Origin: Nitrospirota bacterium
GTDB lineage: Bacteria; Nitrospirota; UBA9217
Length of the DNA: 64,000 bases
Direction of reading: 5' to 3'
NCBI GenBank assembly: GCA_023229435.1
Contig: JALNZF010000004.1
Span: 124,001 to 188,000, forward strand
Shown in pieces: positions 33,569 to 41,738 of this stretch. The notes under the pieces are model-generated. The model was not told the origin of the DNA and ran no database searches. It saw only the letters and a program-made list of their open reading frames with translations. The first letter of the stretch is position 1. Each line of letters opens with the position of its first letter. Made by a program: the position numbers and the translations under genes.

Positions 33569-35014
33569 TTACCCAACGACGGTCCTATCCCTCACCGTTA
33601 TCGTCAGAATTCGCTTCGTATCCGCGCCGGCGAGGAATCGCTCGTCCGTCCTCATCCCCACCACCCACAGAATGTCCTCTCCCGAGCAGAGCAGGGGAAC
33701 GAGGCCGCGTTTCCTGCGGGGAACCTTTTCGTCAACGAAGTAGTCCTGTATCTTCTTGCGTTTGCCGCCCATCCCGGATGGACAGAACCAGTCACCGGGA
33801 TGCCTGCTCCTGAGCATCAAAGCCGGTCCTATCTTATCATAATCGAACAGGGCCTGCCATATATAATTTAAATCTTCCTGCTCATCCGGGAGCCGATCGG
33901 CGACCAGTGTCTCGATCTCCATGCGGAGCTCCGATTGCACGGTAACGCCGGGCATCAGGATCACCCGGGAGAAGTCATCTGTTCCCGATTGAGCGCTGAT
34001 AACGAACCGGTCGTATTCGCGGCCGATCGTCAAGCCGGCAAGCAGATTCATGGTTCTGCCGGTTCGGGCGGCGGCCATGAACGTGATGGCCTCATCGATC
34101 TGTATCCGGGACAGTCCGGAGGATTCCACCCCGGCAAGATCCGCTGCTTTTATCAGCAGTCTGCGCCTGAACGCGGGGGGCAGCGTATTGAATTCATTTC
34201 TCTTCACAAAGACGGTGTTTTCCTTCCGTGCCAGGATGCTGTCGGCGAGTGTTGCGCAATATCCCTCGACTGCCTCATCTTCGTCCCTGAGCTGGCCGGC
34301 CTCTGCCGCAAGCGTTGCGACGATCCGGGGATTGAAGCGTTGCAGTACGGGCAGCACCTCCATCCGTATCCTGTTCCGCGTATACAGAGGCTTGGTGTTC
34401 GACGGGTCGGTTGCAAAGGCGAGTCCCGTCCTTTTCAGATAGTCCAGCACCTCTTCCCGCGTGATATCGATCAACGGACGGATAATGTTGTCCCGCACCG
34501 GGGGGATGGCCGAGAGGCCGGAGGCGCCGGCGCCGCGTATGAGCCGCATGAGGAAGGTCTCGGCCTGATCGTTCGCCGTATGGCCGGTAGCGATGTGAGC
34601 GGAATCGCTCATCATTGCCGTTCGTTGTAAAAAATCATATCGTACCTTCCGGGCGCCCTCCTGCGAAGACAGTCCGCGTTCACGACAGTAGGCGGGCACG
34701 TCAAACTTCTCGATGGTCGCAGGGATATTGAACGTTTTCGCAAGTTCCGCTACGAACACCGCCTCGTCAGCGGATTCTTTTCCCCGGAACAGGTGGTCAA
34801 GATGCGCGACATGGAGTGTCAGGTCGAGATCTTTCGCCAACACCCGGAGGACACCCAGAAGGCAGACCGAGTCCGGCCCGCCCGAGACCGCGACAAGCAC
34901 CCGGTCCCCGGGGTTCAGCATGGAGTATTTCTTTATGGTTTCTTTGACCTTGGTTAGCAGCATGATCTGTGAACTGGGGATGCCACCGGAAGCGGCATCC
35001 GGTGATTTCTTCAT
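33569..35014 (-). CDS. tilS: tRNA(Ile)-lysidine synthase
   Basis: A 481-residue enzyme that changes C34 to lysidine in tRNA-Ile(CAU) so that it reads AUA. The PP-loop SGGPDSVCLL is near residue 45, followed by HLDHLFRG and the N-terminal-domain helix ATGHTANDQAETFLMRLIRG. The C-terminal domains end VPRRKRGLVPLL. The start may be ATG 35014 or 34963; neither has a clear ribosome site. A CAT-anticodon tRNA lies only 62 bp upstream on the same strand. Confidence 0.95.
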   Translation of the reverse strand: MKKSPDAASGGIPSSQIMLLTKVKETIKKYSMLNPGDRVLVAVSGGPDSVCLLGVLRVLAKDLDLTLHVAHLDHLFRGKESADEAVFVAELAKTFNIPATIEKFDVPAYCRERGLSSQEGARKVRYDFLQRTAMMSDSAHIATGHTANDQAETFLMRLIRGAGASGLSAIPPVRDNIIRPLIDITREEVLDYLKRTGLAFATDPSNTKPLYTRNRIRMEVLPVLQRFNPRIVATLAAEAGQLRDEDEAVEGYCATLADSILARKENTVFVKRNEFNTLPPAFRRRLLIKAADLAGVESSGLSRIQIDEAITFMAAARTGRTMNLLAGLTIGREYDRFVISAQSGTDDFSRVILMPGVTVQSELRMEIETLVADRLPDEQEDLNYIWQALFDYDKIGPALMLRSRHPGDWFCPSGMGGKRKKIQDYFVDEKVPRRKRGLVPLLCSGEDILWVVGMRTDERFLAGADTKRILTITVRDRTVVG

Positions 35015-35075
35015 AATTCTATATTATATATGGTCAGCTAATTATGTTTATGATAAGAAAAAGCGAAGAGGAAAA

Positions 35076-35151
35076 TGGTGGCGGTGCAGGGACTCGAACC
35101 CCGGACACAGGGATTATGATTCCCCTGCTCTACCAGCTGAGCTACACCGCC
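35076..35151 (-). tRNA. tRNA with CAT anticodon (tRNA-Met, or tRNA-Ile2)
   Basis: A 76-nt cloverleaf with CCA encoded. The acceptor GGCGGTG pairs with CACCGCC, and the anticodon stem GGGGA/TCCCT holds the loop ATCATAA. CAT could be elongator Met or the lysidine-modified Ile tRNA. It lies next to tilS, whose product acts on tRNA-Ile(CAU), so the Ile possibility deserves a check. Confidence 0.93.
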
Positions 35152-35255
35152 ACGTGAAAAATCAGAGGCACAAGATACTGTATTGCGGACTTTTTGTCAA
35201 GAAAAAGCGTCTGATATCTGTCCGATCCGTCTGATCTGCCAGATCGGTCCGATCA

Positions 35256-35894
35256 TTATTCCTTGAACCTCGTCTCTTCCTTCTGGATATTTTCCAGGGT
35301 CTCTTTATTCGTTTTGCAGGCGACGCAGTACCGGGCAAGAGGATTCACCGCAAGGCGCTTGATATCGATCTCTTCTCCGCACTCCTCACACTCTCCATAG
35401 GTATTGCTCTGGAGCTTGCGGAAAGCGTCGGCGATGTCCTTGTATTGCGCGTATTTCATTTCCAGGAGCGAGTAATCGATGCCCTGGTCCACGTCAAGCG
35501 CTGACTGATCGGCGCTGTCCATGGCCGAGTCGATCTTCTGCCCCGTCTCACGGGCCAGCTTTCGGCCCATCTGGGACTCCAGGCCTTCCACAACCTCATT
35601 CCGTTTTTTGAGCAGCATTTTTTTCAGTACCTCATTCCGTTTCCGCTCAGCCAGGGATATCCGTCGTTTGGGTAGTACGGTCATTGCGGAAGATTCCAGC
35701 TTTGAGGATTCCGGTTTTATGGTTTTTTTCGCTTTTTTAGGGGTGACCTTTCGGGCGGTTTTCCGGGCCGTTTTCTTTTTGACCGTGCTTGCCTTTGCAG
35801 CGGATCTCTTCACGGTTTTTTTGGCCGTTTTTTTCTTGGTGGGTCTTGCGGGCTTGGCAGCCTTTTTCTTCTTTGCACCTTTTTTTACCGCCAT
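35256..35894 (-). CDS. DksA/TraR zinc-finger protein with histone-like Lys-rich N-terminus
   Basis: A 212-residue protein. Residues 1-65 are Lys/Ala-rich (KKTAKKTVKRSAAKASTVKK), like histone H1 tails. Residues 70-210 are DksA-like: a long coiled coil, then CEECGEEIDIKRLAVNPLARYCVAC, the C4 zinc finger. DksA proteins bind the RNA polymerase secondary channel with ppGpp. The basic tail may add DNA binding. An AGGAGGGAGT ribosome site precedes the start. Confidence 0.9.
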   Translation of the reverse strand: MAVKKGAKKKKAAKPARPTKKKTAKKTVKRSAAKASTVKKKTARKTARKVTPKKAKKTIKPESSKLESSAMTVLPKRRISLAERKRNEVLKKMLLKKRNEVVEGLESQMGRKLARETGQKIDSAMDSADQSALDVDQGIDYSLLEMKYAQYKDIADAFRKLQSNTYGECEECGEEIDIKRLAVNPLARYCVACKTNKETLENIQKEETRFKE

Positions 35895-36205
35895 AATGGT
35901 ACTCCCTCCTGCTCAGTTGGCAACGTAAGGTAGGTATTATAGTAATGTATTAAAGCAAATTCAAGACAATTTGTCAGGAACAGAAAGAAAATTTTCCCCT
36001 GTCATGCCTGACGAAACAGGGCATTTACAAGGGAAAGCAGCCATTTGACGGTTTTTCCGGTTATTATGACCGACGTGGATATCCCGGTCAAAACAGTACG
36101 AACTGTTTAAAAACGCGCATTATATTTTTTATGACAGGCGGCGGTTGATGTGTTATTATATCAAAAAGTCATAGAAAGGCCATTTTCACGCTGGAGGAGG
36201 GGCAG
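35895..36205. other. divergent intergenic region
   Basis: This separates the minus-strand dksA-like gene from the plus-strand lipoprotein gene and must hold both promoters. A possible -10 TATTATAT lies near 36149-36162 for the rightward gene. No other structure stands out. Confidence 0.4.
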
Positions 36206-37015
36206 ATGAGAAAATATATTCTTGTTGCGATAGTTGCCGCACTTGCCGGATCGGGGTGTTCAAGCGTGGTGGCGAAGAACTTCAAGGTTTTTGCGGACCC
36301 GCCGGATGCGACCATCAGGGTCGTTTCGGGCGTGGAGTTGAAGGAGCAGCGGTACCGCCCGCCCGCGACCATTACGGCCGGAGTGCCGAAAGACCCCGCG
36401 CTTGCGGCGAAGGCGTTCCTTGAGGTGAGCAAGGACAACTATCGGCAGAAGACCATTTTGCTACGTGACATCAATGAAGGCGATACCCTGAATATCAAGC
36501 TGGAGAAGATCCTGCATGATCTCGTCAGATACAAGCTGTCGTACCGGCTCATCAGCCCCGTGGTGTCCCAGGAACTCCGGTTCCGGGACAAGAACATATC
36601 CGTCTCCTTTGCCGTCGGCGAACACGGTTTCGAGATGCAGTTCGAAAACCTCAGCCCCTATGATGTGAAAATCCTGTGGGACCGCGCCGAGTATACGGAT
36701 ATGAGCGGGCAAACGCAGCGGCTCATGCATTCCGGAGTACGTTTCCCGGACCGGAACAATCCAATTCCCGACCAGTTTGTCCTGTCCCGGAGCTCGGTGC
36801 AGGAGACCGTGATCCCGATCAGCAATGTGTACGTGTTGCCGCAGAGAAAGGGGTATGATATTCGCCCCCTGTTCCCGGTCGAGAGCGATGTCGCGGCGGG
36901 ATTGAAGGGGAAAAAAGTCATCCTCTTTATCCCGGTAGAGATCAACCGCCAGATCATTCCCTATAATTTCAAGATCGAGATAACGAACTCCGTGAAGGAG
37001 ATCATCAAAGAGTGA
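36206..37015 (+). CDS. lipoprotein of unknown function
   Basis: A 269-residue protein. MRKYILVAIVAALAGSGCSS is a lipobox signal. A PEGA-like beta domain follows (FKVFADPPDATIRVVSGVEL ... KAFLEVSKDNYRQKTILLRD, residues 28-95), then a beta-rich region with FENLSPYDVKILWDRAEYTD. PEGA domains often occur in surface lipoproteins. The GAGGAGGGGC ribosome site is strong. It lies alone upstream of a small zinc-binding protein. Confidence 0.85.
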   Translation: MRKYILVAIVAALAGSGCSSVVAKNFKVFADPPDATIRVVSGVELKEQRYRPPATITAGVPKDPALAAKAFLEVSKDNYRQKTILLRDINEGDTLNIKLEKILHDLVRYKLSYRLISPVVSQELRFRDKNISVSFAVGEHGFEMQFENLSPYDVKILWDRAEYTDMSGQTQRLMHSGVRFPDRNNPIPDQFVLSRSSVQETVIPISNVYVLPQRKGYDIRPLFPVESDVAAGLKGKKVILFIPVEINRQIIPYNFKIEITNSVKEIIKE

Positions 37016-37228
37016 TCCTGCGTCTTTTGTCCATTTTTCATTGTTCGGCTGCGGTCACGCGGCCCGTTTCGTCAGGTGGTCATGGCGTTCGTTTTTTTTA
37101 AGCCGTTGCCGAATGCCGAACTACGATACGGGCATCGTAACCGTTTGACATTTCCGCAGGTTTGCAGCTGGAAGCCCGATATGATTTACATCATAGCTCT
37201 TTTATTGAAATCGGTATAAAGTAGGCCC

Positions 37229-37471
37229 ATGTTTAAAGAAGGTTGTCCAGGAAGCATTGAGATACGGTCGCCGAAGCCGGAGGATATCCGGTGCCAGAAG
37301 TGCGGCGAAAAGTTAGAGATCTGGAGCGATGAGCCGGAAACAGCCTGCAAGAAGTGCGGCCATCTGAACGCCCGGCCGATCGGCACGTCCTGTGTCGAAT
37401 GGTGCGCCTATGCCAGGGAATGCGTCGGCGTTGAGAAGCTCGAGAAGCTCCTGAAAGCCGCCAAAGGCTGA
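37229..37471 (+). CDS. small double zinc-ribbon-like protein
   Basis: An 80-residue protein with CQKCGEKLEIWSDEPETACKKCG, two CxxC knuckles of a zinc ribbon, followed by SCVEWCAYARECVGVEKLEK with three more Cys. The family is conserved in anaerobes as an uncharacterised hypothetical. Whether the second cluster binds a metal is not evident from sequence. ATG 37229 lacks a strong ribosome site. Confidence 0.75.
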   Translation: MFKEGCPGSIEIRSPKPEDIRCQKCGEKLEIWSDEPETACKKCGHLNARPIGTSCVEWCAYARECVGVEKLEKLLKAAKG

Positions 37472-37910
37472 GCAGTATTTCCCTCCGCCATACCGCCTTT
37501 CTGCTGAAAACCGATACATACTGTCTCTTAAAAATTCACGTAACTACTCAGATCAACGAAAAGGGCGCCTCGCGCAAAGCCGCAAAGTCGCAAAGTAAAG
37601 CAGGTCCTGTTTTTGGCTTAACTCAAGATTCCAGGGCTTCTGACTTTCTTAGCGACTTTGCGGCTTTGCGCGAAAACGTTTTGGCTTTTTGTAAGTTAGC
37701 ACCAAGTAGATGCCATTTTACATTAATTAAAAAACCGCCGGATAGCTTCTCGCATTCCTTCAAGAAAATCCCTGTCATGATTCAAAACGCGCCCCCTGGT
37801 TCCCGGACACCGTGAGTAATGGTCCGGGAGATTATTCTCTTGAATTCCTGCATAAAAATGATAATATGCAATGCTAACGAATTATTTTAACGCGGGCGGA
37901 GAGAAGACAG
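37472..37910. other. gene-free stretch before secA with a long palindrome
   Basis: It holds an inverted repeat, 37570-37673 (GCGCAAAGCCGCAAAGTCGC answered by GCGACTTTGCGGCTTTGCGC). The rest should contain the secA promoter. I see no gene. Confidence 0.5.
37570..37673. repeat. GCGCAAAGCCGCAAAGTCGC inverted repeat
   Basis: Nearly perfect 20-base arms are separated by about 60 bases. It is a dispersed intergenic type known in several anaerobe genomes. Confidence 0.7.
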
Positions 37911-40550
37911 ATGATCGGAACGATTCTGAGAAAAATATTCGGCACCGCAAATGAGCGGGAACTGAAGCGCATTCAGGTGCTGGTGGATGAGATCAACGCG
38001 TTCGAGCAGGGAATTGCCGGCCTCGCGGACGCGGCCTTGCGGGCCAAGACGGACGAGTTCAAAAAGAGGCTCGAAGACGGGGAGACGCTTGACGATCTCC
38101 TTCCCGAGGCATTTGCCGTGGTGCGCGAGACGTCCAAACGGACGCTCGGCATGCGCCACTTTGACGCGCAGCTCATCGGCGGCATCGTGCTGCACCAGGG
38201 AAGGATCGCGGAGATGAAGACCGGCGAAGGCAAGACCCTCGTGGCCACGCTGCCGGTGTACTTGAACGGTCTCACCGGCAAGGGCGTGCATGTGGTCACC
38301 GTGAACGACTACCTCGCCCGGCGTGACTCACTGTGGATGGGCCCGATCTACAACTTCCTCGGCCTGACTGTGGGCGTGATCGTCCATGGCCTGAATGACG
38401 AACAGCGACAGCAAGCCTACGGCTCCGATGTGACCTACGGCACGAACAACGAGTTCGGCTTCGATTATCTGCGCGATAACATGAAATTCGACCTCGCGGA
38501 CTATGCTCAGCGCGAGCTCAACTTTGCCATCGTGGACGAGGTGGATTCAATCCTGATCGACGAGGCCAGAACCCCGCTCATCATCTCCGGCCCCACGGAA
38601 GATTCCACGGACAAGTATTACAAGATCAATCGCATCATCCCGAGCCTGAAGAAAGACGCCGACTACACCATCGAGGAAAAGACCAAGACCGCGGCCCTGA
38701 CCGAAGAGGGCAACATCAAGGTGGAAAAGATGCTCGGCGCCGGCAATTTGTACGACCCTTCGAACGTGGACCTCGTGCACCATGTGCACCAGGCCTTGAA
38801 GGCCCATGCCCTGTTCAATCGCGACGTGGACTACGTGGTCAAGGATGACCAGGTGATGATCGTGGACGAGTTCACAGGCAGGCTCATGCCCGGCAGGCGC
38901 TGGAGCGACGGACTGCACCAGGCCATTGAGGCCAAGGAGAACGTCAAGATCGAGAATGAGAACCAGACGCTGGCTTCGATCACGTTCCAGAACTACTTCC
39001 GGCTCTACGGCAAGCTCGCGGGCATGACCGGCACGGCGGAGACCGAGGCCGCGGAGTTCGCGAAGATCTACAACCTCGACGTGCTCATGATCCCGACGCA
39101 CAAGCCCATGATCCGCATCGACAGCGCCGATTTCATCTACAAGACCGAGCAGGGGAAGTTCAATTCAACCATCAAAGAGATCGAAGAACTGCATAAAAAA
39201 GGCCAACCCGTGCTCGTCGGCACCATCTCGATCGTCAAGTCCGAGACCCTGGCGTCGATGCTCAAGAAAAAGGGCATCAGGCATACGGTGCTGAACGCCA
39301 AGTACCACGAAATGGAGGCGGAGATCGTGGCGCAGGCGGGCCGCTACGCCGCGGTCACGATCGCCACGAACATGGCTGGCCGCGGCACCGACATCGTGCT
39401 GGGGGGCAATCCCGAGGGCCTCGCGCGCCAGACGCTGAAAGGCAAGGAGTATACGAAAGAAGAGTGGGACAAGACGCTTGCACAGTGCATAGCGCAATGC
39501 GCTGACGAAAAAGAGAAGGTCATTGCCGCGGGCGGTCTGCACATTCTCGGCACGGAACGGCATGAGGCGCGCCGGATCGACAACCAGCTTCGCGGCCGTT
39601 CGGGCCGCCAGGGCGACCCCGGCTCTTCGCGGTTCTATCTTTCGCTCGAGGACGACCTCCTCAGGATCTTCGGGTCCGACCGCATCGCGGGCCTCATGGG
39701 CAGGCTCGGTATGGAAGAGGACGTGCCGATCGAACACCGCATGGTGTCGAGGGCCATCGAGAACGCCCAGAAGAAGGTTGAAAATCAAAACTTCGAGATG
39801 CGCAAGCACGTCCTCGAATACGACGACGTCATGGACCAGCAGCGGAAGGTGATTTACGAGCAGCGCCGCCAGCTCCTTGCGGGTACCGACCTCAAGGAAG
39901 AAGTGATCGGACTTGCCGAGGAAATGCTCGACGGGATGGTCGATTTTTACTGTCCCGAGGGCGCCTACCCGGAGAACTGGGATGTAACGGGCCTCAAGGA
40001 CGTGCTCGCGGCCAAATTTGCGTATCACGCAGGCGCCGATCTTGACCTCCCGTCCCTGTCGCGCGAAGAACTTCGCGAGAAGCTCTGGGAAGCGTTGAAG
40101 CAGAGCTACGACGCCAAGGAGCAGCAGATCGGGTCCGAGCTCATGCGCCACCTCGAGAAGGTCTTCATGCTCCAGGCCGTTGACCACCAGTGGAAAGACC
40201 ATCTGCTCGCCATGGACCATTTAAAGGAAGGCATCGGGCTTCGCGGTTACGGCCAGAAGGACCCGCTCATCGAATACAAAAGAGAAGGCTTCGATATGTT
40301 CGAGGAAATGAAACTGCGCATCGTAGAATCCACGGTCGAGAACCTCTTCAGGATCAAGGTCGCCGCCAAGGAGCAGGGCGAAGAGATCGAGCGGAAGCAG
40401 AAACGCCAGGTAGCCAACCTCAGCTTTGTCGGGGCCGGGGACGCTGCGGCCAAGCCCGCCGAGCCCGTGCACGTGGGCACGAAGGTCGGCAGGAACGATC
40501 CCTGCCCGTGCGGGAGCGGGAAGAAGTACAAGAAGTGCCATGGGAAGTGA
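37911..40550 (+). CDS. secA: protein translocase ATPase SecA
   Basis: An 879-residue motor driving signal-peptide proteins through SecYEG. Features are the N-terminal LRKIFGTANERELKRI, GEGKTLVATLP (Walker A), VDEVDSILIDEARTPLIISG (Walker B), AGRGTDIVLGGN, RSGRQGDPGSSRFYLSLEDDLLR, and a C-terminal SEC-C zinc motif RNDPCPCGSGKKYKKCHG for SecB or phospholipid binding. The length is typical. It would export the many signal-peptide proteins of this window. It precedes the second DsbA-like selenoprotein gene. Confidence 0.99.
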   Translation: MIGTILRKIFGTANERELKRIQVLVDEINAFEQGIAGLADAALRAKTDEFKKRLEDGETLDDLLPEAFAVVRETSKRTLGMRHFDAQLIGGIVLHQGRIAEMKTGEGKTLVATLPVYLNGLTGKGVHVVTVNDYLARRDSLWMGPIYNFLGLTVGVIVHGLNDEQRQQAYGSDVTYGTNNEFGFDYLRDNMKFDLADYAQRELNFAIVDEVDSILIDEARTPLIISGPTEDSTDKYYKINRIIPSLKKDADYTIEEKTKTAALTEEGNIKVEKMLGAGNLYDPSNVDLVHHVHQALKAHALFNRDVDYVVKDDQVMIVDEFTGRLMPGRRWSDGLHQAIEAKENVKIENENQTLASITFQNYFRLYGKLAGMTGTAETEAAEFAKIYNLDVLMIPTHKPMIRIDSADFIYKTEQGKFNSTIKEIEELHKKGQPVLVGTISIVKSETLASMLKKKGIRHTVLNAKYHEMEAEIVAQAGRYAAVTIATNMAGRGTDIVLGGNPEGLARQTLKGKEYTKEEWDKTLAQCIAQCADEKEKVIAAGGLHILGTERHEARRIDNQLRGRSGRQGDPGSSRFYLSLEDDLLRIFGSDRIAGLMGRLGMEEDVPIEHRMVSRAIENAQKKVENQNFEMRKHVLEYDDVMDQQRKVIYEQRRQLLAGTDLKEEVIGLAEEMLDGMVDFYCPEGAYPENWDVTGLKDVLAAKFAYHAGADLDLPSLSREELREKLWEALKQSYDAKEQQIGSELMRHLEKVFMLQAVDHQWKDHLLAMDHLKEGIGLRGYGQKDPLIEYKREGFDMFEEMKLRIVESTVENLFRIKVAAKEQGEEIERKQKRQVANLSFVGAGDAAAKPAEPVHVGTKVGRNDPCPCGSGKKYKKCHGK

Positions 40551-40660
40551 TTCGAGTTTCCCCGATTAAAACATTCGAGGACAGGCTCTGTTCGGAGTTG
40601 AAAACAAACGTTTATTGGACGCGGATTTTCACGGATGCCCAAGAAAGAAAGGAAAGAGTA

Positions 40661-41452
40661 ATGATGAAATATTCAGGTTTCCCGGTTCTCGTTTTAGGTT
40701 TGGCGCTTTTATTCAGCGTTCAACCGGCATTCTCTCAGGCCAGTGAGGAATACCAGACGCTGAAAAAGGAGGTCGACGGGCTCAAGAAGGATATTCAGGA
40801 CATCAAAAAACTCGTGGAGACTAAACTGGCAGCGGGGCCTAAACCGGCATCAGCGCCACCAAGAGCTGAAGTCAAGGATGCAATAATCAACATCAAGGGC
40901 GCTCCCATAAAGGGAGACAAGAATGCGAAGCTTGTCTTTATAGAATTTTCGGATTATCAATGACCAGTCTGCGTACGACACGCCCGTGAGATGCGTGCGA
41001 AGATAGAGAAGGGATTTGTTGAAACCGGAAAAATGAGACTTGTTTTTATGGATTTTCCCCTCGAAATGCACCGAAAAGCATTCAAGGCGGCAGTAGCCGG
41101 CCTTTGCGCGGGAGACCAAGGTAAGTTCTGGCAAATGAATGAGAAACTTTTTGACAACACGACCTACAGCGGGACCTATCTGGATCCGGAAAATCTAATA
41201 AAATATGCCGAAGAACTAAAACTGGATATGACCGTTTTCAAGGCGTGTCTTGAAGGCGAAAAACACGATGCGGAGATCAGACAGCGCATAGAGGAAGGTA
41301 CAAAGGCCGGAGTTTCCGGCACTCCGGGGTTCATCCTGGGCTTTATACAGGCAGACGGCACGGTAAAAGAGGTAAAGAGACAGCTGGGCGCGACTGATCT
41401 GTACAGCCAATATGAATACTTAATTAACCAGGCGTTTGCTTCCAAGCACTAG
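40661..41452 (+). CDS. periplasmic DsbA-like selenoprotein 2 (UGA read as Sec101)
   Basis: The protein has 263 residues when TGA 40961-40963 is read as Sec. Residues 1-25 are a signal peptide (LVLGLALLFSVQPAFSQA), 28-50 a coiled coil (LKKEVDGLKKDIQDIKKLVE), and a DsbA-like domain follows. The active site is EFSDYQ-Sec-PVC. Downstream sequence stays in frame through MDFPLEMHRKAFKAAVAGLC and VSGTPGFILGFIQADGTVKE. It is a close paralogue of the gene at 15792, sharing the AAAGGAAAGAGTAATGA start region and terminator core. ATG 40661 is used; 40664 is equally possible. An open frame runs on upstream through the end of secA, but the ribosome site and signal peptide place the start here. Confidence 0.9.
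40979..40997 (+). promoter_or_regulatory. SECIS-like hairpin of DsbA-like selenoprotein 2
   Basis: CACGC (40979-40983) pairs with GCGTG (40993-40997) around CCGTGAGAT, beginning 15 nt after the UGA. The loop shares CCGTGAGA with the paralogue. It lacks a G in the first two loop bases unless the loop refolds, so it is weaker than the others. Confidence 0.5.
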
Positions 41453-41459
41453 GAATTGC

Positions 41460-41496
41460 GCTGAGAGCGGGGCACGGCCCCGCTCTCAGCAGTTTT
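41460..41496 (+). terminator. rho-independent terminator
   Basis: A perfect 14-bp stem, GCTGAGAGCGGGGC with GCCCCGCTCTCAGC around ACG, is followed by AGTTTT. The core matches the terminator of the paralogue at 16578. Confidence 0.9.
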
Positions 41497-41586
41497 GACC
41501 TGAGTAGTCTCGAATAGTCCGCGTTTCTCCCTTTGCATCCTTTGCAATAAATCAATTGTCCTCGTGAGGTACTTGCAAAACTGTTT

Positions 41587-41671
41587 GTCATCCCCGAACG
41601 TCTCTATCGGGGATATGGTTTTTTCAAACAGTTAGAACCAGATTCCCGCTCAGAAGCGCTGCGGGAATGAC
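41587..41671. repeat. palindromic repeat of the GTCATTCCCGA family
   Basis: GTCATCCCCGAACGTCTCTA at the left and GCGGGAATGAC at the right close the element. It lies between the selenoprotein terminator and uvrB. Confidence 0.65.
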
Positions 41672-41738
41672 GGAATTGGGACTTTTGCAAGATTCTCGCC
41701 TTTGTTGACCTCATCCTGATTATCGAGTAATATATCGC

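Noticed and set aside
40190..40963. A long frame running from within secA into DsbA-like selenoprotein 2
   Set aside because: The part before 40661 is another frame of secA and repeat DNA; the ribosome site, signal peptide and paralogue all place the start at 40661.
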